A stretch of DNA of 64,000 nucleotides, taken from Pogostemon cablin. Lineage: Eukaryota > Streptophyta > Magnoliopsida > Lamiales > Lamiaceae. Position 1 is the first letter of the stretch, and each line of letters opens with the position of its first letter. The position numbers and the translations under genes were made by a program. Shown here piece by piece: positions 47,061-59,408 of the stretch. The notes beneath the pieces were generated by a model, which was given only the letters and a program-made list of their open reading frames with translations, was not told the origin of the DNA and did no database searches. The stretch lies in assembly GCA_023678885.1 (NCBI GenBank), contig CM042998.1, positions 6,761,820 to 6,825,819 of the forward strand. The letters run 5' to 3'.

Positions 47061-47774
47061 GTCAAGAGTTTTTATACTTAATTTATTAAAATTTTCCTCA
47101 AGATATTTCTCAAGCTCATATAATGGCTTGATTTTCAAATTATATATTACTGGAGGCGGTTGGAAGCTTGGCAAAGCTTCTTTTCCTTTATCTGTAATTA
47201 TTACAGGCTGGAGATTTTGTAAATTTTTTTCTCCTTTTCTATAACTATTACAGTGGGTTGACTATCTTTATTAATAACTGATATTATCATATCCAGTTTA
47301 TTATGAATAGACTGGATTTGTTCTCCTAATACATTCAAAAACAAATTTGTATAATTCTGATTTTCAAACATAGTATTAATATGTTTACAAGTAATTTGTA
47401 TTGTATCATCTTCTATAAGTTTAGAAAAAGCTAGAAAATTATAAATTTTTTCATTTTTTCAATATGAAAAGATTGTTGTGGAGGATATGTATCTGTCACA
47501 ACTGTACCATTTTGCAAATTATAATTTCTTTCTAAAATAGAAATATAATTTTTTACATAGGTATTCATAAACCATACTGCAAAAAAGTTATTAACATAAT
47601 TTTTTCTTCACAAGTTTTATAAAACTCATCTTGAAAACTTATGATTTCATTTTGAGTAAAGTTTTCAAAAAACCATTTTCTAAAAGGTGTATAACCTTGA
47701 CTTTTAAATTCTTCAGAAATGATTTTTCTTGCTGAAGAACCAGGAGTGAAATTTATTTTTTCATGTAAATCCAT
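47061..47774 (-). pseudogene. Left copy: start of the polyprotein ORF, truncated (terminal redundancy)
   Basis: ATG at 47772-47774, 3 nt after the movement-protein stop, opens the capsid/Pol ORF ('MDLHEKINF'). It reads 66 codons before a frameshift near 47585, marked by an A/T-run change. The rest, to the viral end at 47061, repeats 54598-55117 with a few substitutions. It is the second copy of the same viral region within the left arm. Confidence 0.8.
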
Positions 47775-47777
47775 AAA

Positions 47778-48830
47778 TTAAATTTTAAAATCCATTTTCG
47801 ACATTGTCGGTTCTGACTCATCTATATTATGAGTATTTGCTTCTCTTACAATAGTATTTCTGTTAATATATAATCTTTCTGTAACAGAAGTAAATACTTC
47901 AGAATTAGTTTCTTCTCTTATCTGAGAAGTTGAAGATAGTGGCAATTCAACTTTGTAATCTATTGGAGAAATATAATTTCTCGTTGAATTATATCTTTGG
48001 AGAGACTTATTATTCTCAAATCTTATATTAACTGTTCCATCAGTATTCTGAAAAATATCAGAAATATTATTCTGATTTTGTACCTGTGTTTGTACAGGAA
48101 CTGCTTGTTCAATAATCCAATTTTCTGGAAAGTCAATTTCTTCCCATTTAATAGGTCTTCTGGTCGTAATATTAGACCTACTACAATTAGTTTCAATTAT
48201 TATTGTTTCATTTTTCGTTTTATCAATACGTTTACACTGAGCATTCAGTATATACAATGGTTTATAATATATTTTGTAACAGATACATATAACTTCTGTT
48301 CCAGGAATATAATTATAACCATGTGTTTTAACATTTAATGTTAAAGCATCAAGTATGTTGACATCAGATAAAGACAATTGTAAATTATGATAAACATTAA
48401 AATAAACTAGTCCATTGGCTAAGTTGGATTGTATAATAGCCATTAAAGATTGCTTCCAATTCAAATTTCTATCATCTCTTAAAGTTGCTATAAAGCTTTC
48501 AGATAATCCTTTTAAAGTCAAAGGTTTAAATGCAATTTGCACTAATCCTATATGAAGGAATTTATGAGTGTTGCTATAAGCACCTATATCATTTTCAGAT
48601 AATAATCTAATTACCATATCATTACTATCTAATGAAATCGATTCTTCATTAGTTTTGACTACTTGTTGTAAACCTATTTTTTTAAAAGTACCTAATTGAT
48701 ATATTAATCTAGGTTCTATCTTAGGGATGGTCCACTTATTAAGCAGATCTAAATTCTCTAGAATATCATATTCCTCATTTCTAATATTCTTAATATTATT
48801 CTTCTTATTAATCATATTCATGAAATTCAT
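47778..48830 (-). CDS. Left copy: viral movement protein ORF, intact
   Basis: 350 codons from ATG to TAA, the only full-length open frame in the viral block. It opens ORF 1, right after the leader with the primer site, and its central part has the look of a 30K-superfamily movement protein, which enlarges plasmodesmata for cell-to-cell passage. The C-terminal third is Asn/Ser/Thr-rich and probably disordered. The stop is followed 3 nt later by the ATG of the polyprotein ORF. Assignment rests on position and general resemblance; no biochemical motif proves it. The right copy keeps only the first 200 or so codons. Confidence 0.7.
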   Translation of the reverse strand: MNFMNMINKKNNIKNIRNEEYDILENLDLLNKWTIPKIEPRLIYQLGTFKKIGLQQVVKTNEESISLDSNDMVIRLLSENDIGAYSNTHKFLHIGLVQIAFKPLTLKGLSESFIATLRDDRNLNWKQSLMAIIQSNLANGLVYFNVYHNLQLSLSDVNILDALTLNVKTHGYNYIPGTEVICICYKIYYKPLYILNAQCKRIDKTKNETIIIETNCSRSNITTRRPIKWEEIDFPENWIIEQAVPVQTQVQNQNNISDIFQNTDGTVNIRFENNKSLQRYNSTRNYISPIDYKVELPLSSTSQIREETNSEVFTSVTERLYINRNTIVREANTHNIDESEPTMSKMDFKI

Positions 48831-49597
48831 GATAAAATATGTGTTGATTCATAACATATCAATTATAACTACCATGGCTCTGATACCATCTAGGAATAGG
48901 ATCGCTAATAAGAATCATTGAGGACATTTTACAGAATGGAAATAAAACTGGTATCTATAAATAAAATCATACCCAAATAAATCCTCCAACATGCCCATCA
49001 CAATGCCTTTCAAACGGCTAAAACTGGGACTTACAGGAGCAACATATTTAAGGCATCATTTTATTTTAAGGCCAGTTAATTTCTATCTAACCCATTAGAT
49101 TCTCATCAGAATATCCTAGCCATAAACTATATAAGTTCTATGCTAGCACAATTAATAGTTATGAATCAACACATGGATAATTTAGCCTATTAGGCTAAAC
49201 ATGAACATGATAAAAATTAAAAAAAAAATTAAAAGACTATAAATACTTACAAAGTATATGTACTCAGAATACTTCTTTTATTAATACAAACTTATATATA
49301 CAAAAAAGGGGATGCTCAACACATGAGCTTACAAGGGTGATCAGAAGAGAGAAGGGGGAACGTTCTGATCGATGCCTCAAAATGAAAAAGTCAAAATTTT
49401 CGGTCTGCATAGAATAAAGTGCTACAGTAAGTCAAAAGTATACAGTAATTTACTATAGATGAACAGTGATTTGTCCGGCTGCTGTACTGTTTATAAACAG
49501 TATCATGTCTGGCTGCTTATTGTTTATGTCGTAAGCAATGACATCATTTTCTTCAGGTATATTATTTTGCTTTGTGAATTGATGATGATGAAGATAC
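48831..49597 (-). promoter_or_regulatory. Left copy: intergenic region and leader, TATA box deleted
   Basis: Between ORF 3 and the movement protein. It keeps the poly(A) signal AATAAA (49277-49282, minus strand) and the primer site. Compared with the right copy it lacks 69 nt at about 49390, the stretch that contains the TATA box, so the viral promoter core is gone. Confidence 0.75.
48871..48888 (-). promoter_or_regulatory. Left copy: tRNA-Met primer-binding site
   Basis: TGGTATCAGAGCCATGGT on the minus strand, the initiator tRNA-Met site of plant pararetroviruses, with no mismatch to the form known from caulimoviruses. Confidence 0.85.
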
Positions 49598-50906
49598 TTA
49601 TTTTTCAGGTGTAAATTTTTCTATCAGAGTATCCTGAATTGCCATAAAAATTTCATCTAGATCCACATCATTTGGATCTTGTACATCTTGCATTTGTTTA
49701 GAAATCATAGTGGACTCTGATTTATTATCATCTCCAAATTGAGATATCAAATCCTTCTTCATTTCCTCAATATAGGCAGCTATCATCTGCTCTCTTGTCA
49801 GATTTTCTAACTTCATTTTGGATTTTCTCAAAATATGATCGAATGGAGAAGGAGTATGAACTTCTCTATAAGTATTACTATATAAATTCAATTTTTTCTC
49901 CAAGAGATTCATTGTCTCTATCCCATAAATCTGATTTGTTTTGGGATCTATACATAACATTTTATCCCAGAATTTAGTATAAAATGTCCTGTATATACAT
50001 GGAATTCCTGTTTCTGTATTACCTACTTTTGGAGACCATTTAAATATCCATGGTATTGAAAATTCAATAAAAAAGTAACATGAGGCTATACTCTCAATGT
50101 ATAATTTTAATTCTTGCTTTTTCAAAAGCTGTGGGGATATATCCACCCATCTATCAAATGAAATTTTCATATTTTCTGGTAAAATAATTGAAGTGGGCCC
50201 AAAACAATGAAACCAGTTTATAAACCAGTGTGGGATATCATCCTTATAAACATTTAATCATATCTTGATAAACCAAGTATGTTTCTTTTTATCATTTTCA
50301 TATTTAAGTACCTTTATAAAGGCATCACTATAATCCCAATAATTATATTTCATCGGGACTCCTTTATTATTCATAACATCTTTTTCTCTTAATGGAGAAA
50401 TTTTCCAATCTTCCAAGGATATTACCTTTTTAATTATTATTTTGCTGAAATTATAAATCATTGCTAGTTCCTGTAAAATGTGTAATATTACAAGAACCAG
50501 TTTGAAGTAATATCTGTTCATACAGGTATCTTGACTTATAAGTCCTTATTTGCATGTAACTATTATCCATATATCTTTGCATTAGTGTCCAAGGATCATT
50601 GATCCATTTTAAATCTCTTTCTTCTAAGAGAAATATTATTTCTTTATATTCATTTTGAATGAATCCAATATTATCAAATTCTTCTTTTTCAACCACTTGA
50701 GCATATGATGATGAAGAAGAAGTATTACTTTCTTCATTTGGTTTATGCTGTTTGTTTCTTTTATTAAGAAATTCTTGATATGCTTCTTCTTCAGCTCTAT
50801 TCATTACTACGAGCTTTTTACTGCCATGTTGAGATATTATCTCAGGCATTTTTCCTCGGCCACCTCTTCCTCTATAAGAGGAAGTTCCTCTACCTCGTGT
50901 ACTCAT
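49590..50906 (-). pseudogene. Left copy: ORF 3, RG-rich N-terminus, broken
   Basis: Starts with an ATG that overlaps the polyprotein stop (ATGA, 50903-50906). N-terminal 'STRGRGTSSYRGRGGRGK' is an RG/RGG-type segment, then a Glu-rich linker and a longer domain. It occupies the place of the transactivator/inclusion-body protein in many caulimovirids, but I cannot confirm homology. Open pieces lie at 50906-50451, 50521-50258 and 50170-49598. A small deletion near 50455, a TGA near 50260 and an early end near 49598 break it. Confidence 0.65.
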
Positions 50907-51715
50907 ACCTGAAAATATTCACGAGTTAAAAAATCTAGAAGACTATTATCTTCTCTTTTTTTATAAACAATATCAAAATCAAATGGGGCTAAATGAGCCT
51001 ACCACCTAGCAAACATTTTCTTAGAAACATCATGTTTAAAATCTTTTTGAAATATAAATTTAGTTGCATTGCAGTCTGTCACAATAGTAAATTTCTGATT
51101 ATATAAATCATCTTGGAATTTTAAAACACTTTTAAAAATTGCAAGAATCTCTTTAGCAATAGTAGTATAATTTTTCTGAGAATCATTCCATTTCCCAGAA
51201 TGAAATGTAACAAGATATGTTTGTTTATTATCTGGATTAATCTGAGTTAATATACTACCAAATCCTATATTAGAGGCATCTGTCTCTATAATCTTTTTCC
51301 AATTTGGATTACTAATCATTGAGTAATGTAGAGTTTTAACTCTGGATTTAATCTTTCTAACAGCATCAGTATGACTATCAGTCCATGGTTTAGGATTTTT
51401 CTGAAGTTTATCATATAAAATAGATGTATCATTAACCTAATTATTATATTAAGGAGCAATATAATTAAGACTTCCTAAATATCTTTGTAACTGAGTTTTA
51501 TCAGTAATCTCATCAGGAAATTTATCAGCAAAATCAATGCTTCTATTAATAGGAATAATATTTCCTTTTTTAATGATATGACCTAAAAATCTAATTCTAG
51601 TCTGATATAATTCCATTTTTAGTTTAGAAATTACTAATCCATTCTGAATAATCAATGATTTAAAAATATGCAAATGTTTAAAATGCATTTCAATGGTTTT
51701 TGAATAAAGCAAAAT

Positions 51716-51727
51716 ATCATCAATGTA
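51716..51727 (-). other. Left copy: reverse transcriptase YIDD box
   Basis: 'VYIDDILLYS' holds the catalytic Asp pair of the RT palm. 'MPFGLKNAHSEFQKIMN' lies 25-30 codons upstream, as in other pararetroviral RTs. Confidence 0.9.
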
Positions 51728-52743
51728 AACAATTATGAACTCACTATAAGGAGTAAAAATATCATTCATAATCTTCTGAAATTCAGAATGAGCATTCTTT
51801 AAACCAAATGGCATCACATTCCATTCATAATATCCTATTGGAACATTAAATGTTGTCTTTTATCTATCAGATTTATTAATCTGAATTTGCCAATATCCTG
51901 ACTTAAGATCGAATTTTGAAAATATCAGACTATCATAAAGTTTATCCAATAAATCATTTTTATTAGGAATTGGATGTCTGATCCATTTCAGAACTTTATT
52001 CCGAGGTTTATAATTAATAACTAATCTTGGTATACCTCTTTCAATCTCAGAATGTTTATTAACATAAAATGCAGTACATGACCACGGAGATTGAGAATGA
52101 CTAATAAGTCCTTTATGTAGTAAAGATTTTATCTCTTTTTTACATAATTCTAAATATTCTGAATTCATTTGGCAAGGTCTAGCCTTTGTTGGAATATTCT
52201 TTTCATCAAAAGAATCCTCATAAGATAAAGAAATAATATGTTTTTTCCTATCCCAAAAAGCATTTGGATTATCATTAAAAATTTCTAAGGAAAACTGATT
52301 TTTCAAAAGACTAATTTTATCCTGTAATCTAGGATTTTTCAATTGATCATCAAGAGTAATAATATTAATCTCTTATTTTAAAAAACTAATTTGATCTTGT
52401 TTTGCTTTGATATTACCATAAAGATTATGCAATACCTTAGTAAAAGGTTCGATAATAAATTCAAGGAAAATATCATCTCCTTTAAAAGTATAAATAATCC
52501 CTTTATTATCAATCTTTTTTATAGGATAAATATTATTCAAAATGGAGTACCAAGTATAACTTGGTTTGAAATATTTTTTGCAAGTATAAAACTTTGCGAA
52601 ATACATTTATTATTAACACATACATAAGCTTTAGGGAGCTTATAATTAATATGGAGTTTATCACCTCCTGCATGCCATAATATATGACTAGTTTTATAAA
52701 AATATCGAGTAGGTATTAACCCTTCCTGTATAACATTTAAATC

Positions 52744-52755
52744 TGCACTACTATC
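52744..52755 (-). other. Left copy: protease active site changed to DSSA
   Basis: The retropepsin catalytic triplet normally reads D-S/T-G. Here GAT AGT AGT GCA gives D-S-S-A, a Gly to Ser change expected to disable the enzyme. The right copy has DSGA. Confidence 0.85.
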
Positions 52756-53540
52756 AACAAGAGCAGTAAAAGTTTTTGTATAATGATTATCAATCAATAA
52801 TGATATTTTTATATACCATTTTTGGGATATAACCATCTCAATAGTAGAAAGAAATGTGTCATTAAACATACTAGGTTTATTAACCTCAATATTTTGAGAA
52901 ATATTCTCAAGTGAAATATTTTTTTCTTTAGAAAATTCCTCCAATCTAGATATTCTAGATTCTTGAATAAGATTCTTATTCTTTAATAATTTTATTTCTT
53001 CTCTGAGATTATTAACCTCTTTATGAAGATGTTGTAGAGATATATCCTTTGAACCTGATATTTGGTTCTTAACTGGTTCATGACTTCTGTCATGTTATAA
53101 GACTTATTCTTATTAAGAATGTCCTGAGTCAATTCTTCTTCTTTATTAGAAGAGGAAGCTCCATTTTCATTACCAATTTCATTAATAATTTGATTCCTTA
53201 ATAAATGATCTTTAATCATTTTTAGCATCTCAAAGATATTATCAGAGGTTAAAACATTTATTGACATATCTGAGAATTGAGATATAATCTTATAAAACTC
53301 AGATTGATTAATATTATTAATCTCTTCAGGACATGTAAGTCCTTCTTTACAAGGCTCACATTCTTCTGATTCAGAAATGTCTTCATCAACTAAATTATTG
53401 ATGATTTCTTCTTCTGATTCAGAAGTAGTTGAAAATTCTGATACTGATTTCTCAAATTCTGATTTTTCTTCAAGAGTCTTTATTATGATTTCCTTGATAT
53501 CATCAGGAATCTCAAGATTATTAATATTTTTCTTTGTCCA

Positions 53541-53582
53541 GCAAAATTCTTTGGTATGACCTTTTCTACCACATATTTTGCA
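53541..53582 (-). other. Left copy: CCHC zinc knuckle, intact
   Basis: C-x2-C-x4-H-x4-C ('CKICGRKGHTKEFC') in the C-terminal part of the capsid region, which binds viral RNA in this family. The right copy has a stop codon inside the same motif. Confidence 0.85.
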
Positions 53583-55121
53583 ATATCTTTCTTTTTTCTT
53601 ATTATATCTTTGTCTATAAGACTTCTTTTGGAACTTTTCTTCTTTCCTTTATTCTTTTTCTCAATCTGTCTAGGAGAATATCTCCTATGTTTAGGTTTAT
53701 AAACCTTTTTATCTCTATTAATTTTGGTTTTACTAGATGAAAGATTATCCAAACCAAATTGTTGACAAAATTCTCCCAATTATTTTTCTCAACAAAATTT
53801 TGCCTTTTAATCTGTTGATTTAGTTTTATTTCATTGCATAAAGCTAATCCTTCTTGAATACAAGTGTCTATGAGAGCACCATAAGTATAACTTTCATATG
53901 GAATCGTAATATGATTACGTTTTAAGGTTTCTCTTACCCTTTCAGTAAATAAGCTGGGTAATCCGTCAATAAATTTTGACTTCCAATGAATGTTATTACA
54001 TTCTGGCAATTCCATTACTCTGCTTAGGAAAGTATCCTTATACCACCTAAAATCAAAGAGTGTTCTACACCTCAATGTTTGGAGCAGTGTTCTAATAGTA
54101 TCACTATTATCACTAAACCTTCCAGTGAAGTGTTCAATTATATTTACCACAAGTGTATAAATTGAATTTTTGGTAGTATTATTACCTTCTTTTTTAACCA
54201 TATTGAGAATATTATCTCTATTATTTTGAGATAAATAATTATCACACCAGCCTTTAAGCTGTCCAGTAAATCCAGCAACTATCACTGTTGCAATAACCTT
54301 ATCAGAATTATTGCTATTTTTACAAATAGTTGAGTACATAAGCATTCTATGTACTGTATTATAAATCTGTTTATTAGAATAGCCATCAATATGCCACTCA
54401 TAGATCTTATTACCAGAATAACTAATATAAATATTATCAGTGTATTCTTCATGTAATACATCCATGGGTGTTGGTCTATTATAATAAAACTTATTCTAAT
54501 TGGCTTATCAGCCCATTTAGTATTAATCTTATTAATCTGATTTTGAAAAACCTGGTTATAATCAGGATTTTCTATGATATTATCATATAACTCTTTATCA
54601 AGAGTTTTTATACTTAGTTTATTAACTTTTCCTCAAGATATTTCTCAAGCTCATATAATGGCTTGATTTTAAAATTAGATATTACTAGAGGCGGTTGGAA
54701 GCTTGGCAAAGCTTCTTTTCCTTTATCTGTAATTATTACAGGCTGGAGATTTTGTAAATCTTTTTTCTCCTTTTCTGTAACTATTACAATGGGTTGACTA
54801 ACTTTATTAATAATTGATATTATCATATCCAGTTTATTATGAATAGATTGGATTTGTTCTCCTAATACATTCAAAAACAAATTTGTATAATTATGATTTT
54901 CAAACATAGTATTAATATTTTTACAAGTAATCTGTATTGTATCATCTTCTATAAGTTTAGCAAAAGCTAGAAAATTATAAATTTTTTCATTTTTTTCAAT
55001 ATGAAAAGATTGTTGTGGAGGATATGTATCTGTCACAACTGTACCATTTTGCAAATTATAATTTCTTTCTAAAATAGAAATATAATTTTTTACATAGGTA
55101 TTCATAAACCATACTGCAAAA

Positions 55122-55184
55122 GGTATTAACATATTTTTTTCGTCACAAGTTTTATAAAACTCATCTTGAAAACTTATGATTTCA
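55122..55184. other. Loop and head-to-head junction of the viral arms
   Basis: 63 nt of single-copy viral sequence separate the arms: 'ccatactgcaaaa' ends the left arm and its complement opens the right arm at 55185. The breakpoint itself is at 55185-55189, where TTTTG belongs to both viral sites. Confidence 0.85.
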
Positions 55185-57560
55185 TTTTGCAGTATGGTTT
55201 ATGAATACCTATGTAAAAAATTATATTTCTATTTTAGAAAGAAATTATAATTTGCAAAATGGTACAGTTGTGACAGATACATATCCTCCACAACAATCTT
55301 TTCATATTAAAAAAATAGAAAAATTTATAATTTTCTAGCTTTTGCTAAACTTATAGAAGATGATACAATACAGATTACTTGTAAACATATTAATACTATG
55401 TTTGAAAATCAGAATTATACAAATTTGTTTTTGAATGTATTAGGAGAACAAATCCAGTCTATTCATAATAAATTGGATATGATAATATCAGTTATTAATA
55501 AAGAGAGTCAACCCACTGTAATAGTTACAGAAAAGGAGAAAAAAGATTTACAAAATCTCCAGCCTGCAATAATTACAGATAAAGGAAAAGAAGCTTTGCC
55601 AAGCTTCCAACCGCCTCCAGTAATATCTAATTTTAAAATCAAGCCATTATATGAGCTTGAGAAATATCTTGAGGAAAAGTTTAATAAACTAAGTATAAAA
55701 ACTCTTGATAAAGAGTTATATGATAATATCATAGAAAATCCTGATTATAAGCAGATTTTTTAAAATTATATTAATAAGATTAATACTAAATGGGCTGATA
55801 AGCCAATATAGAATAAGTGTTATTACAATAGACCAATACCCATGGATGTATTAAATGAAGAATACACTGATACTATTGATATTAGTTATTCTGGTAATAA
55901 GATCTATGAGTGCAATATTGATGGCTATTCTAATAAACAGATTTATAATACAGTACATAGAATGCTTATGTACTCAACTATTTGTAAAAATAGCAATAAT
56001 TCTGATAAGGTTATTGCAGCAATGATAGTTGCTGTATTTACTGGACAGCTTAAAGGCTGGTGAGATAATTATTTATCTCAAAATGATAGAGATAATATTC
56101 TCAATATGGTTAAACAAGAAGGTAATGATACTATCGAAAATGCAGTTTATACACTTGTGGTAAATATAATTGAACACTTCACTGGAAGGTTCAGTGATAA
56201 TAGTGATACTATTAGAACACTGCTCCAAACATTGAGGTGTAGAACACTCTCTGATTTTAGGTGGTATAAGGATATACTTTCCTAAGCAGAGTAATGGAAT
56301 TGCCAGAATGTAATAACATTCATTGGAAGTCAAAATTTATTGATGAATTACTCAGCTTATTTGCTGAAAGGGTAAGAAAAACCTTAAAACATAATCATAT
56401 TACGATTTCATGTGAAAGTTATACTTATGGTGCTCTCATAGACACTTGTATTCAAGAAGGATTAGCTTTATGCAATGAAATAAAGCTAAATCAACAGATT
56501 AAAAGGCAAAATCTCGATGAGAAAAAACAATTGGGAGAATTTTGTCAACAATTTGGATTGGAAATCCTTCATCCAGTAAAACCAAAACTAATAGAGATAA
56601 AAAGGTTTATAAACCTAAACATAGGAGATATTTTCCTAGACAGATTGAGAAAAAGAATAAAGGAAAGGAAGAAAAGTTCCAAAAGAAGTCTTATAGACAA
56701 AGATATAATAAGAAAAAAGAAAGATATTGCTAAATATGCGGTAGAAAAGGTCATACCAAAGAATTTTGCTGGACAAAGAAAAAGATTAATAATCTTGAGA
56801 TTCCTGATGATATCAAGGAAATCATAATACAGACTCTTGAAGAAAAATCTGAATTTGAGAAATCAGAATCAGAATTTTCAACTACTTATGAATCAGAAGA
56901 AGAAATCATCAATAATTTAATTGATGAAGACATTTCTGAATCAGAAGAATGTGAGTCTTGTAAAGAAGGACTTATATGTCCTAAAGAGATTAATAATATT
57001 GATAATAATCAATCTGAGTTTTATAAGATTATATCTCAATTCTCAGATATGTCAATAAATGTTTTAACCTCTTATAATATCTTTGAGGTGCTAAAAATGA
57101 TTAAAGATCCTTTATTAAGGAATCAAATTATTAATAAAATTGGTAATGAAAATGGAGCTTCCTATTCTAACAAAGAAGAAGAATTGACTCAGGACATTCT
57201 TAATAAGAATAAGTCTTATAACATGACAGAAGTCATGAACCAGTTAAGAACCAAATATCAGGTTCAAAGAGATATGTCTCTACAAGATCTTCATAAAGAG
57301 GTTAATAATCTAGAGAAGAAATAAAATTATTAAAGAATAAGAATCTTATTCAAGAATCTAGAATATTTAGATTGGAGGAATTTTCTAAAGAAAAAAATAT
57401 TTCACATGAGAATATTTCTCAAAATATTGAGGTTAATAAACCTAGTATGTTTAATGACACATTTCTTTCTACTATTGAGATGGTTATATCCCAAAAATGG
57501 TATATAAAAATATCATTATTGATTGATAATCATTATATAAAAATATTTACTGCTCTTGTT

Positions 57561-57572
57561 GATAGTGGTGCA
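57561..57572 (+). other. Right copy: protease active site DSGA
   Basis: GAT AGT GGT GCA gives the normal D-S-G-A of a retropepsin, preceded by 'FTALV'. Intact here but in a frame broken on both sides. Confidence 0.85.
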
Positions 57573-58587
57573 GATTTAAATGTTATACAGGAAGGGTTAA
57601 TACCTACTCGATATTTTATAAAACTAGTCATACATTATGGCATGCAGGAGGTGATAAACTCCAGATTAATTATAAGCTCCCTAAAGCTTATGTATATGTT
57701 AATAATAAATGTATTTCGCAAAGTTTTATACTTGCAAAAAATATTTCAAACCAAGTTATACTTGGTACTCCATTTTTGAATAATATTTATCCTATAAAAA
57801 AGATTGATAATAAAGGGATTATTGATACTTTTAAAGGAGATGATATTTTCCTTGAATTTATTATTGAAACTTTTACTAAGGTATTGCATAATCTTTATGA
57901 TAATACCAAAGCAAAACAAGATCAAATTAGTTTTTTAATACAAGAGATTAATATTATTAATCTTAATGATCAACTGAAAAATCCTAGATTACAGGATAAA
58001 ATTAGTCTTTAGAAAAATCAGTTTTCCTTAGAAATTTATAATGATCATCCCAATGCTTTTTGGGATATGAAAAAACATATTATTTCTTTACCCTATGAGA
58101 ATTCTTTTGATGAAAAGAATATTCAAACAAAGGCTAGACCTTGTCAAATGAATTCAGAATATTTAGAATTATGTAAAAAAGAGATAGAATCTTTACTACA
58201 TAAAGGACTTATTAGTCATTCTCAATCTCCGTGGTCATGTACTGCATTTTATGTTAATAAACATTCTGAGATTGAAAGAGGTATACCAAGATTAGTTATT
58301 AATTATAAACCTCTGAATAAAGTTCTGAAATGGATCAGACATCCAATTCCTAATAAAAAGATTTATTGGATAGACTTTATGATATTCTGATATTTTCGAA
58401 ATTCAATCTTAAGTCAGGATACTGACAAATTCAGATTAATAAATATAATAGATACAAGACAGCATTTAATGTTCCAATAGGACATTATGAATGAAATGTG
58501 ACGCCATTTGGTTTAAAGAATGCTGCTTCTGAATTTCAGAAGATTATGAATGATATTTTTACTCATTATAGTGAGTTCATAATTGTT

Positions 58588-58599
58588 TACATTGATGAT
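58588..58599 (+). other. Right copy: reverse transcriptase YIDD box
   Basis: 'VYIDDILVYS', catalytic Asp pair of the RT, with 'TPFGLKNAASEFQKIMN' upstream. Confidence 0.9.
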
Positions 58600-59408
58600 A
58601 TTTTGGTTTATTCAAAAAGCATTGAAATGCATTTTAAACATTTGCATATTTTTAAATCATTGATTATTCAGAATGGATTAGTAATTTCTAAACTAAAAAT
58701 GGAATTATTTCAGACTAGAATTAGATTTTTAGGTCATATCATTGAAAAAGGAAATATTATTTCTATAAATAGAAGCATTGATTTTGCTGATAAATTTCCT
58801 GATGAGATTACTGATAAAACTTAGTTACAAATATTTTTAGGAAGTCTTAATTATATTGCTCCTTATTATAATAATTTGGTTAAGGATACAACTATTTTAT
58901 ATGATAGACTTAAGAAAAATCCTAAACCATGGACTGATAGTCATACTGATGTTGTTAGAAAGATTAAATCCAGAGTTAAAACTCTTCCTTGCTTAATGAT
59001 TAGTAATCCAAATTGGAAAAAGATTATAGAGACAGATGCCTCTAATATAGGATTTGGTGGTATATTAACCTAGATTAATCCAGATAATAAACAAACATAT
59101 CTTGTTAGATTTCATTCTAGGAAATGGAATGATTCTCAGAAAAATTATGCTACTATTGCTAAAGAGATTCTTCCAATTGTTAAAAGTGTTTTAAAATTCC
59201 AAGATGATTTATATAATCAGAAATTTACTATTGTGACAGACTGCAATGCAGCTAAATTTATGTTTCAAAAAGATTTTAAACATGATATTTCTAAGCAAAT
59301 GTTTGCTAGGTGGCAGGCTCATTTAGCCCCATTTGATTTTGATATTATTTATAAAAAAGGAGAAGATAATAGTCTTTCAGATTTTTTAACTCGTGAATAT
59401 TTTCAGGT

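Larger units (their letters stand above)
50903..55189 (-). pseudogene. Left copy: capsid-protease-RT-RNase H polyprotein, broken
   Basis: Order on the minus strand: capsid N-terminal region (55132-54614), capsid core (54465-53614), zinc knuckle (53582-53541), acidic Ser/Glu-rich stretch, protease (52944-52537), reverse transcriptase (52342-51449), RNase H (51319-50925). Lesions include a 2-nt loss near 53035, a single-T loss near 52537 giving TGA, a stop near 52375, TAA at about 51860 inside the RT palm, and stops near 51435-51450. No integrase. The first 30 or so codons lie at 47774, on the other end of the permuted copy. Confidence 0.85.
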
